Shown in pieces: positions 43,487 to 53,143 of a DNA stretch of 64,000 bases (the stretch's first letter is position 1; every line of letters starts with the position of its first letter). The DNA lies in the NCBI GenBank assembly GCA_011525385.1, contig WTGF01000072.1, positions 1 to 64,000 of the forward strand. The letters are read 5' to 3'. The translations under genes and the position numbers were made by a program. Below the pieces are notes generated by a model, which was not told the DNA's origin, did not search any database, and saw only the letters and a list, made by a program, of their open reading frames with translations. The stretch comes from Chloroflexota bacterium. GTDB taxonomy: Bacteria; Chloroflexota; Anaerolineae; Aggregatilineales; Phototrophicaceae.

Positions 43487-44898
43487 AGAGTCGTCAGACG
43501 GTCGTATTCGTCCCGCGACTTGTAAAAGTTGTCCAGCGGAAAACAGCCGGACACCATGCCGTTGCGCGGGGCGGTTGTGCAATCGCTGAAAGTGCGGCAG
43601 ATGCGTTTGCGTTGCAAGGGGCCCCCAGCCAAGAGATCAGCTGGCAAATGCGGATAACTTAGGGCCATGCGCCCCAGTCCAATGAAATCCGCCATGCCGC
43701 GTTTGATCACCGCCCCCGCTACATTGGGCAGCCAATCCTGCAGGTACGAATACCCCGATCCCACCATCGTCAGGTCGGGAAAGGCCGCTTTCAGTTCCGC
43801 CGTCACCTGGATCTGGCGCGCGACCCCAACCAGCGGATCTTCTGGCAGCAAATAACCGTCGGAGGGCGGGAAGATCGCCGGGCGCTGAATATGAAAGTTG
43901 TAATAGGGGCTGCCGGCGGTGATGCAAAGCAAGCCGATGTCCAACTCGCGCAACAGTGCCAGGAAACGCTTGGGCTCGCTCAGATCATACCCGATCCCGG
44001 TGCCGTCACCGCCGAATGCGTATGGGTAGGTTTCGCCATCACAAGGCATGGGCTCGCCGATGCGATTGTTTCCCGCATGAAAGGGCGCCCAATCGATCGC
44101 GCTCAAGCGCACGCCGATATCCAGGGCCGGCGCCAGGGCGCGAACCAGTTCAACCGTTTCCCGGAGGAATCGCGTGCGATCCTCGAAGTCCCCGCCATAC
44201 TTTCCTTTGCGATTGACGGCGCTAAGGAACTCGTGGCCGAGGTAGCCGTGGCAATGCTTGATATCGACAAAGTCGAAGCCCGCGCGCCCCGCCAAGACCG
44301 CCGCCCGGCCGAAGTCCTCAATCAAGGCGCCGATCTCGCCGTCGCTCATGAGGCAGTCCTCATCTTCGAGTTGGAATTTCTTATCAAGCGAGGGATGCCG
44401 GTAAAGCACCATCGGTTCCAGCGCAGGACCATTAGGGCGGCAGAAGCGCCCCGAATGTGTTAACTGCAGACCAATCAAGAGTTGGTCTGCAGATCCGAAG
44501 CGCGCTTCATGGGCGTCCTGCAAAGACTCCCGCAGTTCAGCGATACCCTTCACCGTGCGATCACTGATGACCAACTGACGCGCATTTGCCCGTCCGTCAG
44601 GTCGGACCGCCACCGCCTCGCCGCCCCATATCAGCTTGGCGCCGCTCTCGCCAAAGCGTCGCCAGCGCCTAATTGTCAAGTCGGTCGGTCGCCCGTCCGA
44701 GTCGCCATCCCAACCTTCCATTGGCAGAATGGCGAAACGGTTCGAGAAATCATGCCCGCGGTAGGCATAGGGCCGCGCCAAGGGGGATTCCTTCCCGAAT
44801 ACTGCGCGCTCATCAACCGGCAGGTCGGCCCCGACGGATTCGCAGTAACTTGTGAACTGTTGATAGCTGCGCAATTGCGCGACTCGTCGGTAGGCCAT
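43456..44898 (-). CDS. NADH:flavin oxidoreductase (old yellow enzyme family) with C-terminal Cys cluster
   Basis: A 480-aa FMN-dependent TIM-barrel oxidoreductase, larger than single-domain OYEs. Residues about 45-60 ([13 protein letters not shown]) and the active-site [13 protein letters not shown] block (about 218-230) are typical. Near the end, [20 protein letters not shown] gives Cys spaced x5 and x13, suggestive of a metal-cluster site but unlike the classical CxxCxxxC of dienoyl-CoA reductases. It starts 3 bp after the stop of the DHDPS-family gene, so it is the third gene of the PhyH-aldolase-OYE operon. Demethylation or enone reduction are possible reactions. Confidence 0.88.
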   Translation of the reverse strand: MAYRRVAQLRSYQQFTSYCESVGADLPVDERAVFGKESPLARPYAYRGHDFSNRFAILPMEGWDGDSDGRPTDLTIRRWRRFGESGAKLIWGGEAVAVRPDGRANARQLVISDRTVKGIAELRESLQDAHEARFGSADQLLIGLQLTHSGRFCRPNGPALEPMVLYRHPSLDKKFQLEDEDCLMSDGEIGALIEDFGRAAVLAGRAGFDFVDIKHCHGYLGHEFLSAVNRKGKYGGDFEDRTRFLRETVELVRALAPALDIGVRLSAIDWAPFHAGNNRIGEPMPCDGETYPYAFGGDGTGIGYDLSEPKRFLALLRELDIGLLCITAGSPYYNFHIQRPAIFPPSDGYLLPEDPLVGVARQIQVTAELKAAFPDLTMVGSGYSYLQDWLPNVAGAVIKRGMADFIGLGRMALSYPHLPADLLAGGPLQRKRICRTFSDCTTAPRNGMVSGCFPLDNFYKSRDEYDRLTTLKKEQAAQKA

Positions 44899-44901
44899 CC
44901 G

Positions 44902-45861
44902 CTAGCCCGCCTTCAAAACATTTAGGCGTCCGGCGATATCCGTCAGGATGGGAATATCGCTTTTCGGTCGACGGGGCGAATCAGGATGTGTCTGGTCGGA
45001 TTCGATCCAGCCGCGCAGTTTCAAAAACTGCGCCGCGGAATGTTTGTAGGCGGGCACCGGCGGACGGAAGACCAAGAATCCCAGGTATTGGAGAAGATCG
45101 TTCAATTGATAAAAGCCCGGATCCCCCGCCAGCCACATGGCATCGCGTTCGGCAAAGAGATCGGGGGCGAAGGTGCTCAAGCCCAGCAGATAATCACTGC
45201 CGTAGATCACCATATCGATGGCCAGGTCGTTGCCGGTGTACACCTTGAAATCCGGCCTCACCCGGTCGCGCAGCAGCAAACGTCGCCATTCCAACTCACG
45301 GCTCAGCGAGGAGTGCTTGGCGCCCAGGCAGCGCTCAACTCCCAACAAGCCTTCGTAAGTCTCTATATCGTAGATGGCGCCAAATGGCGCGAACATGGTA
45401 CCAAGTTCAAAGGCGATAAAACCATCGGTGGCTTCGCCCAAGCTCTCGTAGGCGGCGACGATATCCTCGCCCGCTTGCCCCGTCAGGCCATAGGACTGGA
45501 AGATAATCGGCTTGCCTCCATGGCGCTGTATCGACTCGATCTGGCGCAGATAAGCGTCGCCGTCAAAGGCGTCTCCAGCGTTGTCCGATACAAAGGCGCC
45601 CGCCACGAAGGCGCCGCTTCCGAGTACTTCACGCGTGACCTCCAGGACCTGCTGGCGTTGCGCTTCACTGATCAGGTTGGCATAGCCGGTATCCATATTG
45701 ACGGCGGGTGTCAAGCCGGCTGCCGCCGTGCGCCGGACATGATTCGCCAAGCCAAGCCAGTCGATCTCGTGGTTGTCATGGAAAGGCAACAGGATCGCGC
45801 TGATGCCGGCGATCTCCCGCTCCGGTCTTATCATCTCAATCGGATTGAAGTTCAATTTCAT
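44902..45861 (-). CDS. dihydrodipicolinate synthase family aldolase
   Basis: A 319-aa protein of the DHDPS/NAL class I aldolase superfamily. The barrel opening ([30 protein letters not shown]) is standard; the Schiff-base Lys is probably the one in [10 protein letters not shown] (about residue 174). The family name does not fix the reaction: members act on keto-acids of sugars, proline derivatives and others. The ATG at 45861 next to AAGGTG is preferred to the in-frame ATG at 45891. It sits between the PhyH and OYE genes. Confidence 0.88.
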   Translation of the reverse strand: MKLNFNPIEMIRPEREIAGISAILLPFHDNHEIDWLGLANHVRRTAAAGLTPAVNMDTGYANLISEAQRQQVLEVTREVLGSGAFVAGAFVSDNAGDAFDGDAYLRQIESIQRHGGKPIIFQSYGLTGQAGEDIVAAYESLGEATDGFIAFELGTMFAPFGAIYDIETYEGLLGVERCLGAKHSSLSRELEWRRLLLRDRVRPDFKVYTGNDLAIDMVIYGSDYLLGLSTFAPDLFAERDAMWLAGDPGFYQLNDLLQYLGFLVFRPPVPAYKHSAAQFLKLRGWIESDQTHPDSPRRPKSDIPILTDIAGRLNVLKAG

Positions 45862-45922
45862 CACCTTCTTTCGATACGCTCCAAGGCTCAATCTTTCAGT
45901 TGTCTTGAGTTAGGGCCCAGCA

Positions 45923-46693
45923 TCAATCGCCGTCTGGCGAAAAGGCCTCAACAGGCCCAACATCAAAGCGTGGATTTGCCTTGATCAGCCCAAGATCTTC
46001 GCCATTTCGCGTCGCGCGCACATCGTCTCGATGAAACTGCACGGCGTATGCCAGCCTCGGCTGGTCCGTGATATTGGCTCCCGACCCATGCAATGTCAAG
46101 CGCGAAAAAGCCACGGCGTCGCCAGGCATCATCCGCAGCGGCAAAAACGCGTCCGGTTCCACGGCCACGGTCCGGTGACCATCCCGGTCCTCACTTTCGA
46201 CCGAGTCGATGGTACCGCCCAGGTGGGTGCCCGAGGCAATCTGCAGACAGCCGTTCTCCGGCGTCATTTCCATGAGCGCGAACCAAATGTTGATGCCGGG
46301 CCCGTCGAAACGCGTATACTGATTGTCCTGGTGAAAGTGGAATCGACCGCCGCCGCCACCGCTCTTGACCGCCGTGAAAGGCAGATAGAGCGTTGAAGGA
46401 CCGCCCATCAATTGCCGGGCCAGGGCATTCAATGCCTCGCTATGGATTAAGCGCTCCAGGCCGGAACCAGCCAGATACTGTCGGCTCTGGCGTAATTTGT
46501 CTGCGCTCGTCCTGGCTGTGCGCAGATCGCCCCTGACGATGCCCAAGCCTTCCATCACCTGGAGCACTTCCTCGGCCAGATCAGCAGCCGCCTCCCGTCG
46601 GATCAAGCCCGGCAGACACAAGTAGCCAACCGTGTTATAAAAGCTGATCTCGTTGCCGCTAAGCTGGCTGTATCGCAACAATTCAGAGTTCAT
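45923..46693 (-). CDS. phytanoyl-CoA dioxygenase family protein (PhyH-like 1)
   Basis: A 256-aa Fe(II)/2-oxoglutarate-dependent dioxygenase. The iron site is HxD in FHFHQDNQY (about 118-126) with the distal His in LTLHGSGAN (about 202-210), and Arg in PRLAYAVQFH would hold 2-oxoglutarate. It is the first gene of the - strand operon and diverges from a second PhyH gene (162-bp gap). Bacterial members hydroxylate very different small molecules, so the substrate is open. Confidence 0.9.
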   Translation of the reverse strand: MNSELLRYSQLSGNEISFYNTVGYLCLPGLIRREAAADLAEEVLQVMEGLGIVRGDLRTARTSADKLRQSRQYLAGSGLERLIHSEALNALARQLMGGPSTLYLPFTAVKSGGGGGRFHFHQDNQYTRFDGPGINIWFALMEMTPENGCLQIASGTHLGGTIDSVESEDRDGHRTVAVEPDAFLPLRMMPGDAVAFSRLTLHGSGANITDQPRLAYAVQFHRDDVRATRNGEDLGLIKANPRFDVGPVEAFSPDGD

Positions 46694-46855
46694 TGCTAGC
46701 TCCTAAGCATTCGATTATGCCAATCCCCCACCACGGCAGCGCGGGCAAGCAGTGTCGGGAGGCGATCCGGGCAAGTCCGCTCGCAGCCGAAACTTGGCGA
46801 TTTCCAGCATATCATATAACATCATCGGATTGACCGCACACTCGGACTGCGCTTG

Positions 46856-47737
46856 ATGAAGATCAAATTTGGATACCGAGATATCGAGTTCCCCAGCCGA
46901 GAACTGGACCAGTTGCGCGAAAGCCAGGATCTGCTAGGCGATACCGCAGCACTATGGCAGCGCCTGGATACTGACGGCTACCTTCTGTTACGCGGTTTCA
47001 TAGATAGAGAGACGGTACTGGCTGGCCGGCAAGTCATCATGGAAAGGCTGCAAGCGCAGCAAGCCCTGGCGCCGAATACGCCGATTCTGGAAGGCGTGAT
47101 GCCGCGCGGCGGTCGCACGGTACGGCTGAGAAGCGAGGATCTTGTCCATCACCCGGCGGTGCTGGGCGTACTTGAAAACAACGTTCTCTTCGACCTGTTC
47201 GAGGCGCTTTTCGGCGAAGCGGCGCTGACCTTCACTTATAAATGGATGCGTGCCGTAGGCAACGATCAGTATACTGGCGCTCACTACGATTTTGTCTACA
47301 TGGGACGCGGATCGCGCGATCTCTACACCGTCTGGATTCCCTTCGGCGATATCCCTATCGAGCAGGGTACGCTGTCGGTTTGCCGGGGTTCGCATAAGCT
47401 CGACAGTTTCGCCCGCATTCGGGATACCTATGGCCGTTCAGATGTGGATCGTGACGGAATCGAAGGCTGGTTCGAGCGCGATCCGATGGCGATCGTCGAC
47501 AAGTTCGGCGGGCAATGGCTGGGGTCGGACTATCGCGCCGGCGATGTCATCATCTTCGGCATGCACACCATGCACGCCTCGACGACCAATCTCACCACCA
47601 AATACCGGTTGAGCTGCGATGTGCGATATCAGCCCGCCAGCCAACCGGTCGATGAGCGCTGGAAGAAAGGCGGCACAGGACACTACGGTTCAACCCGGCG
47701 CGACATGAAGACTGCCCGCGCGGAATGGGGCCTGTGA
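46856..47737 (+). CDS. phytanoyl-CoA dioxygenase family protein (PhyH-like 2)
   Basis: A 293-aa Fe(II)/2-oxoglutarate dioxygenase with HYD in GAHYDFVYMG (about 141-150) and distal His in MHTMHAST (about 238-245). It shares only the fold-level motifs with the divergent PhyH-like 1, so the pair is not a recent duplication. The ATG at 46856 is preferred to the TTG directly before it. Heads a + operon with creatininase, ketopantoate-reductase-like and SDR genes. Confidence 0.9.
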   Translation: MKIKFGYRDIEFPSRELDQLRESQDLLGDTAALWQRLDTDGYLLLRGFIDRETVLAGRQVIMERLQAQQALAPNTPILEGVMPRGGRTVRLRSEDLVHHPAVLGVLENNVLFDLFEALFGEAALTFTYKWMRAVGNDQYTGAHYDFVYMGRGSRDLYTVWIPFGDIPIEQGTLSVCRGSHKLDSFARIRDTYGRSDVDRDGIEGWFERDPMAIVDKFGGQWLGSDYRAGDVIIFGMHTMHASTTNLTTKYRLSCDVRYQPASQPVDERWKKGGTGHYGSTRRDMKTARAEWGL

Positions 47738-47801
47738 AGTAAGGAGCGCTTAATCGCGACGACCCGGTTTCATCCGCCAACAAATGAAAGCGAGGTGATC
47801 A

Positions 47802-48503
47802 ATGCTGATTTCTGAAATGAACTGGATGCAGGTCGAGGAATATGTAAAGGACGACGATCGCTGCATTTTGCCGACGGGAAGCACCGAGCAGCACGCCTAC
47901 ATGAGTCTATGCGTCGACACGATCCTGGCGGCGCGCTTGGCAAAGGACGTGGGCGACTTGGCCGGGGTACCGGTTTATCCGGTCCTTCCCTACGGGCTGG
48001 CGCAGCAGTGGACAGCCTTCCCGGGGACAGTCACCCTGCGCGTCCGCACTTACCTGGCCCTAATCCGCGATGTGCTCGATAGCATCCGCCGCGCGGGATT
48101 CCGCCGGATCCTGCTTATCAACGGCCATGGCGGCAATGCGCCCGCCCTTGGCATGCTCAAAGAGTGGATGATGGACAATAGCGATACCCAGGTCAAATGG
48201 CACAATTGGTATAACGCGCCCAGGACCTGGGAAAAGGTGCTAGCGACGGACCCGGTGGGCTCGCACGCCTCCTGGATGGAGAACTACCCCTGGACGCGAC
48301 TCGAGGGAGTTGAGATGCCCAGCGAGCAAAGACCGCTCATTGATGTATCCCTTTTGGAACGTTTGAGTCCAGTGGCGGTTCGACGACATGTCGCCGACGG
48401 CAATATGGGCGGCGTCTATCAACGCTCCGACGAAGAAATGCTGGCGATCTGGCAGGTGGCTGTTGAAGAGACACTTGCCCTGCTCGAGGGAGGCTGGGAC
48501 TAA
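47802..48503 (+). CDS. creatininase family amidohydrolase
   Basis: A 233-aa metal-dependent amidohydrolase that opens cyclic amides or related rings. Motifs are LPTGSTEQHAYMSLCVDT (about 25-42, the E, H and D metal ligands) and INGHGGN (about 107-113). GAGGTG lies 6 bases before the ATG. The stop shares one base with the next start (TAATG). True creatininases are only part of this family; others act on formamides or lactams. Confidence 0.92.
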   Translation: MLISEMNWMQVEEYVKDDDRCILPTGSTEQHAYMSLCVDTILAARLAKDVGDLAGVPVYPVLPYGLAQQWTAFPGTVTLRVRTYLALIRDVLDSIRRAGFRRILLINGHGGNAPALGMLKEWMMDNSDTQVKWHNWYNAPRTWEKVLATDPVGSHASWMENYPWTRLEGVEMPSEQRPLIDVSLLERLSPVAVRRHVADGNMGGVYQRSDEEMLAIWQVAVEETLALLEGGWD

Positions 48504-49510
48504 TGCGAATCGTAATCTGGGGCGCCGGGGCTATCGGCGGCACGCTTGGCGCATATCTGATTCGAGCCGGTCACGATATCTTGTTTGTCGATGTGGTCGA
48601 GGAACATGTGGCAGAGATCAATCAATCGGGATTACAGATCAGCGGTCCGGTTGATGAATTCACCGTGGCAGCGAGGGCCGTCTTGCCAGATCAATTGGGG
48701 GAGAAATACCCGACAATCTTGCTTTGTACCAAAGCCCAACACACCAAAGTCGCCACCAAGACGCTTGTCGATTTCCTGGCGGACGACGGCTACGTCATGT
48801 CGGTACAAAACGGCTTGAACGAGTTGATCATACGCGAGATCGTCGGCAGCGACCGGACTTTGGGCGCCTTTATCAATTTCAGCGCCGATTATCACGCGCC
48901 GGGCAAGATCCTCTTTGGCGGGCGCGGCGCAGTAGTGGTCGGCGAACTGAAGGGCGCGATCACGCCACGTCTGGAAGAAATCGGCGCCGCTTTCCGCGAC
49001 TTTGATGAAGACACAGTTATCACCGAGGATCTGTGGGGATATCTCTGGGGCAAGGAAGCCTATGGGGCGATGCTTTTCGTGTCCGCCTTGACCAACGAGT
49101 CAATCGCGGACGCGCTGGCCGATCCAAAATACCGGGATCTGTACATCCGCGCGGCGCAAGAGATTCTGGAAGTGGCAGCGCAAATCGGCGTGGAAGCGCG
49201 TGGTTTCAACGGCTTTGAACCTGCGTTATTCGTCGCCAAGGACATAGATGGGATCAAGCGATCGCTCGATACGCTTGTCGCCTTCAACCGCAGATCCGCC
49301 AAGACGCATAGCGGTATCTGGCGCGACCTGGCGGTTCGCAAGCGGAGAACCGAGGTCATCATGTACGAGCCAATCCTGGCGGAAGGCGAAAAGATCGGAG
49401 TGGACTTGCCCCTCACGCGACGCTGGATCGAGATGATTCGCGAGATCGAAGCTGGCAGGCGTCCACAGGCGCTCAGCAATCTGGACGAGTTAAAGGCGGC
49501 ATTGTCATGA
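48503..49510 (+). CDS. ketopantoate reductase-like oxidoreductase
   Basis: A 335-aa NADPH-dependent oxidoreductase of the ApbA/PanE family: GAGAIGGTLGAYLIRAGHD (about 7-25) binds NADPH, the SVQNGLNE loop is at about 99-106 and a C-terminal helical substrate domain follows, including a Lys-Glu-Ala region near 193. Being inside a catabolic operon, it more likely reduces or oxidises a 2-keto or 2-hydroxy acid of that pathway than makes pantoate. Overlaps both neighbours by 1 and 4 bp. Confidence 0.85.
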   Translation: MRIVIWGAGAIGGTLGAYLIRAGHDILFVDVVEEHVAEINQSGLQISGPVDEFTVAARAVLPDQLGEKYPTILLCTKAQHTKVATKTLVDFLADDGYVMSVQNGLNELIIREIVGSDRTLGAFINFSADYHAPGKILFGGRGAVVVGELKGAITPRLEEIGAAFRDFDEDTVITEDLWGYLWGKEAYGAMLFVSALTNESIADALADPKYRDLYIRAAQEILEVAAQIGVEARGFNGFEPALFVAKDIDGIKRSLDTLVAFNRRSAKTHSGIWRDLAVRKRRTEVIMYEPILAEGEKIGVDLPLTRRWIEMIREIEAGRRPQALSNLDELKAALS

Positions 49511-50274
49511 ATATTCAATTTGAGGACAGGGCCGTCATTGTCACCGGCGCCGCCCACGGATTCGGCCGCGCGATCAGCCTGGCATTCGCGACGCGCGGCG
49601 CGTCAGTTTGGGCTTGTGATGTGATCGAAGACGAACTCGTAGAAACCCGGCAACTTTGCCGAGACGCCGGGGGCCGATGTGAAGTCGAGGTCGTCAATGT
49701 GCGCGATCGCGCAGCGGTCTTCGCCTTTGTTGATCGCGTTCTCGCCGCTGAGGGCGCCGCACATATCCTGGTAAACAACGCCGGGGGCGTGCAGGGCCAG
49801 GTCGGCAAGCCGCTGGAAGAGGTCACGGAAGAAGAATGGGACAGCATCGTCGAGGTCAATACCCGGGCGACGTTTTTCTTTTCGCAAGCGGTTGCGCCAG
49901 CGATGAAGGCACAGGAATACGGCCGGATTGTCAACATTTCCAGCGGCGCGGGACTCGGTCCCAGCTTGACCGGCATTCAAGCCTATGCCGCCGCCAAAGC
50001 GGGCCAAATCAATCTCACGCGACAACTGGCTCAGGAACTAGGCAAATGGAAGATCACGGTGAACAATATCGCGCCCGGCTTCGTCTTGTCCAATCCCACC
50101 TCCATCAGACAATTCGAGTCCTACGGCGCCGAGGGACAAATGGCGCTGATCGAGCGCTTTGCGCTTAAGCGGCTGGGCAGTGCAGAAGACATCGCTCATG
50201 GCGCGCTCTTTTTCGCGTCGGATTACGCCAACTGGATCACGGGCCAGGTACTTTCGATAGACGGCGGGCGCTAA
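49507..50274 (+). CDS. short-chain dehydrogenase/reductase
   Basis: A 255-aa classical SDR. TGAAHGFGRAIS (about 14-25) is the coenzyme loop, NNAGG at about 93-97, catalytic Ser in NISSGAG (about 145-147) and Tyr/Lys in YAAAKAGQ (about 159-166). The acidic residue after the second strand suggests NAD. Its ATGA overlap with the previous gene makes it the last gene of the + operon. Confidence 0.93.
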   Translation: MNIQFEDRAVIVTGAAHGFGRAISLAFATRGASVWACDVIEDELVETRQLCRDAGGRCEVEVVNVRDRAAVFAFVDRVLAAEGAAHILVNNAGGVQGQVGKPLEEVTEEEWDSIVEVNTRATFFFSQAVAPAMKAQEYGRIVNISSGAGLGPSLTGIQAYAAAKAGQINLTRQLAQELGKWKITVNNIAPGFVLSNPTSIRQFESYGAEGQMALIERFALKRLGSAEDIAHGALFFASDYANWITGQVLSIDGGR

Positions 50275-50286
50275 GTTTATCGCGGC

Positions 50287-50305
50287 AGCCGCTCGGCGGC
50301 AGCGA
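50287..50305. repeat. 19-bp palindromic repeat, intergenic copy
   Basis: Same 19 bases as 19865-19883 in rimM. It starts 13 bp after the SDR stop and precedes a run of T (50306-50310), so this copy could act as a terminator. Confidence 0.55.
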
Positions 50306-50403
50306 TTTTTGGGCTACCGCGCCCACACAAAATAATAAACTGGCTCGGCTACCGCAGATTGCGGTTTATCAAAAAACAGTCTGAGATTGCTGAGGTGATT
50401 TTC

Positions 50404-50677
50404 GGGCGACCTAATAGGTCGCTCCTACAAGGCTTGTCCGCTACTCGCAAATTCGCGCCCGCCTTCGGTCTACCCCCCTCAATCCCCCCATAGCAATGGG
50501 GGGAAGCTTGTTTCGACATTGTATCAACACGAGTTTTCTTATGATGCAAGCGTCGATAACTGCTGTTTTCAAGCACGGGTACGTTACGTTAGCTCCCCTT
50601 CTCCGTTGCTACGGGGAAGGGGCCGGGGGATGGGGTAGAAAAAGCGCGCTAGCGCTATCGACTACCGGACAAGCCTT
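50404..50677. mobile_element. degenerate MITE-like element with flanking hairpin unit
   Basis: A hairpin unit (50404-50429) joins AAGGCTTGTCCGCTACT (50429-50445), and an imperfect inverted copy of that tail ends the element at 50661-50677 (15 of 17 matching). The interior holds a CCCCCC/GGGGGG hairpin near 50484-50512 and the GC-rich motif at 50617-50632. Layout equals that of 5967-6195. The gap 50275-50831 holds nothing else except the hairpin at 50745. Confidence 0.55.
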
Positions 50678-50744
50678 ACAATTTGCACCAAAAGTGAACC
50701 TTAGTAGTCACAAGTGAATAGTGCAAATAAAGCGTGCGCCTTAG

Positions 50745-50765
50745 GGGCGGCACGGTGTGCCGCCC
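50745..50765. repeat. perfect 9-bp hairpin
   Basis: GGGCGGCAC (50745-50753), loop GGT, GTGCCGCCC (50757-50765). No T run on either side, so its role as a terminator for the - strand operon is doubtful. Confidence 0.45.
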
Positions 50766-50831
50766 GTCGTTATCGTACTGCGTTACTTCAAATTTTAGGG
50801 AATGGGCGCAGAGTCGCGCCTTCGGCTTCCC

Positions 50832-53099
50832 CTAGCGCTGTTCCAGCGCTTTCAAGACTCTGGGCGCGGTCATCGGCGTTTGCGTCAGCCGCACGCCAGT
50901 GGCGTCGGCCACGGCATTGGCGATGGCCGCGACAGTGGGTATCACCGGCGGTTCGCCGACCCCGCGCGCGCCAAAGGGACCACTCTCCGATGGAACTTCT
51001 ACGATTTGCGTCTGTATCGGCGAAGCCTGCATGGCATCCGGCATAACATAGTCCATCCAGGATCCGGACAAGAGTTGTCCGTCCTCATCGTAGCGCATCT
51101 CTTCGTAGAGCGCCCAACCGACGCCTTGCACGGCGCCACCCTGCATCTGACCTTCAACCGCCAGCGGGTTGATGGCGCGTCCTACGTCTTGCACCACTGC
51201 CAGATTCACCAAATTGACTTCGCCGGTCTCCTCATCCACCTCAACTTCGGCGACCTGCGCCGAGAACGATGGCGCGCGGTCGGTCACGGCTTGTCGGCCG
51301 TTGCCGTAGACGGGTTCGTACTCGCCGCCGAATGTCATCGTCTTGCCGGCTATCTCACCCAGGCCAATTGACCGATCGGGGAAGCCCCGCACCTGCACAC
51401 GACCGTCAACAATCTCCAGATCTTCGCTGGAAACTTCAAATTCCTCGGCGGCAATCGCCAGGGTTTGGCGGCGAGCGTCTTCCGCTGCTCGGATAACGGC
51501 ATTGCCCAAAGTGTAGAGTGTCTTGCTCCCGCCGACGCCCCCGCCATAAGGCGCGCTGTCGGTATCGCTATAGACGAAGCGCACCTGGTCGGGATCAACG
51601 CCATAAGCCTCCGCCGCGAGCAGCGCGAAACTGGTCGGCGTACCCGAAAGGTCGGCTGTGCCAATCTGCACCTGCAAAACGCCATCTCGGTTGAGCTTGC
51701 AAGCGGCTGCGCCCGGCTCCAGACCGCCCATCCAGCCGCCGATTGCCACGCCGACGCCGCGACCGGCTTTGCGCGATTCCACGCGGTTTTTCCATAAGGG
51801 GTGCTCGCGCACGGCTTCCAAAGTCTGGACCATGCCGATGTTCGAGAATTCGCTTTCGTCGGGCATTAGGTCGCCGGCTTTCGCCGCGTTCATAAGCCGC
51901 AATTCGATGGGATCCATGCCCAGTTGCGAGGCAGCTTCATCAAAGAGCGTTTCCGCAGCCATAAAGGCCGTCGGAGACGTCGGGGCGCGATAGGCGCCGA
52001 CGGATTGCTTAAAGGTCACGACATTGATTGATTCCAGCAGAACATTGTCGCAGGGATAAAAGTTAGCGAATTGGAAGGAAGCAAAACTTCCCAGACCGCT
52101 TGGGTAAATCCCGGTATCGGCCATTGCCAGCGCTTGCATAGCGAGCAAGGTGCCGTCATTCTTGAAGCCGAGCTTGGCAGAAAGCCGCAGCGCCGGCGCC
52201 GGATTGGTGGTCAAAAGTTCCTCGCCGCGCGTGAGTATCAGACTGACCGGACGTCCCACTGTAAAGGCAATAAGCGCCACCATGGGCTCGTACAAGCCGA
52301 ACTTGGCGCCGAATGCGCCGCCGACCGGCATGCCATAGACGGTCACGTCAGATTCCGGGATGCCAAGCGTGTCGGCCACGTCCAGTCTGACGCCGAAGGG
52401 CGACTGGATGCTGCCCCACATGGTAAGCCCGCCGTTGATCGGGTTTGGCTGCGCCACCCAACCTTGTGTCTCAATTGAACTCTGGTGCACCATCGGCGTT
52501 TCGAAGGTGCGTTCCACAATCAGGTCCGCCGCGGCAAAGGCCGCCGCGACATCGCCGCGTTCAATCTTGGTTCTGCCGGCGATGTTGGAGGCTTCTTCCT
52601 CTTCGTCCTCGGCTTCGCCGCCGGCATCGGCGCCATGCGCGGCTTCGTCTCCCGCGCCGGTTTGGATGCCGTTGGGCCAAACCAGAGGCGCGTCTTCCGC
52701 CATTGCCGCATCCATTGTTGTGGCAGCGTCCAGCGGTTCGTAATCCACATCCACCAATTCGGCGCCGTCGGCTGCGGAAGCCTGGTCATCGGCAAGCACA
52801 ACCGCCACCGGCTGACCAACAAAGATGACACGGTCGCGCGCCAACATCAGCCTGGCGCGGGAAGACGGCGCAATATCGGGCAGATCGGCGGCGGTCAACA
52901 CACGCCGCACCCCCGGAAGCGCCAGGGCGGCATCGGCGTCAATCCCCTTGATATTGGCATGGGCGTAGCTGCTGAGGACGAATCTGGCATGCAACATGCC
53001 CGCCAGCTTTAAATCGCCCGTGTACTTCAAATTGCCCGTGACTTTGGCGCCGCCGTCGATCATCGGGGTCGCTTGTCCAACAAATGAAAAATCTGACAT
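50832..53099 (-). CDS. molybdenum hydroxylase large subunit (xanthine dehydrogenase / CoxL family)
   Basis: A 755-aa molybdopterin-cytosine-dinucleotide-type subunit: N-terminal a/b hammerhead domain (about 18-125), then the cofactor domain with GGAFGAKFG (about 260-268), GAYRAPTSPTAFMAAE (about 370-385) and the catalytic Glu in GARGVGEPPVIP near the end (about 725). An acidic insert (about 150-172, rich in Glu/Ala) is unusual. The iron-sulfur and FAD subunits that normally accompany it are not present nearby. AAGGAGGG about 9 bases before the ATG. It is the last gene of the sulfotransferase-aminotransferase operon. No CO dehydrogenase CSFR loop is seen. Confidence 0.9.
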   Translation of the reverse strand: MSDFSFVGQATPMIDGGAKVTGNLKYTGDLKLAGMLHARFVLSSYAHANIKGIDADAALALPGVRRVLTAADLPDIAPSSRARLMLARDRVIFVGQPVAVVLADDQASAADGAELVDVDYEPLDAATTMDAAMAEDAPLVWPNGIQTGAGDEAAHGADAGGEAEDEEEEASNIAGRTKIERGDVAAAFAAADLIVERTFETPMVHQSSIETQGWVAQPNPINGGLTMWGSIQSPFGVRLDVADTLGIPESDVTVYGMPVGGAFGAKFGLYEPMVALIAFTVGRPVSLILTRGEELLTTNPAPALRLSAKLGFKNDGTLLAMQALAMADTGIYPSGLGSFASFQFANFYPCDNVLLESINVVTFKQSVGAYRAPTSPTAFMAAETLFDEAASQLGMDPIELRLMNAAKAGDLMPDESEFSNIGMVQTLEAVREHPLWKNRVESRKAGRGVGVAIGGWMGGLEPGAAACKLNRDGVLQVQIGTADLSGTPTSFALLAAEAYGVDPDQVRFVYSDTDSAPYGGGVGGSKTLYTLGNAVIRAAEDARRQTLAIAAEEFEVSSEDLEIVDGRVQVRGFPDRSIGLGEIAGKTMTFGGEYEPVYGNGRQAVTDRAPSFSAQVAEVEVDEETGEVNLVNLAVVQDVGRAINPLAVEGQMQGGAVQGVGWALYEEMRYDEDGQLLSGSWMDYVMPDAMQASPIQTQIVEVPSESGPFGARGVGEPPVIPTVAAIANAVADATGVRLTQTPMTAPRVLKALEQR

Positions 53100-53143
53100 C
53101 TGTATTACCCTCCTTTAGGCTTCATGTAGCGAGAAACAGTCGA

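Noticed and set aside
44986..45984. + strand open frame (332 codons) opposite the DHDPS-family gene
   Set aside because: Shadow of the aldolase gene; translation has no family features and it crosses a real gene boundary.
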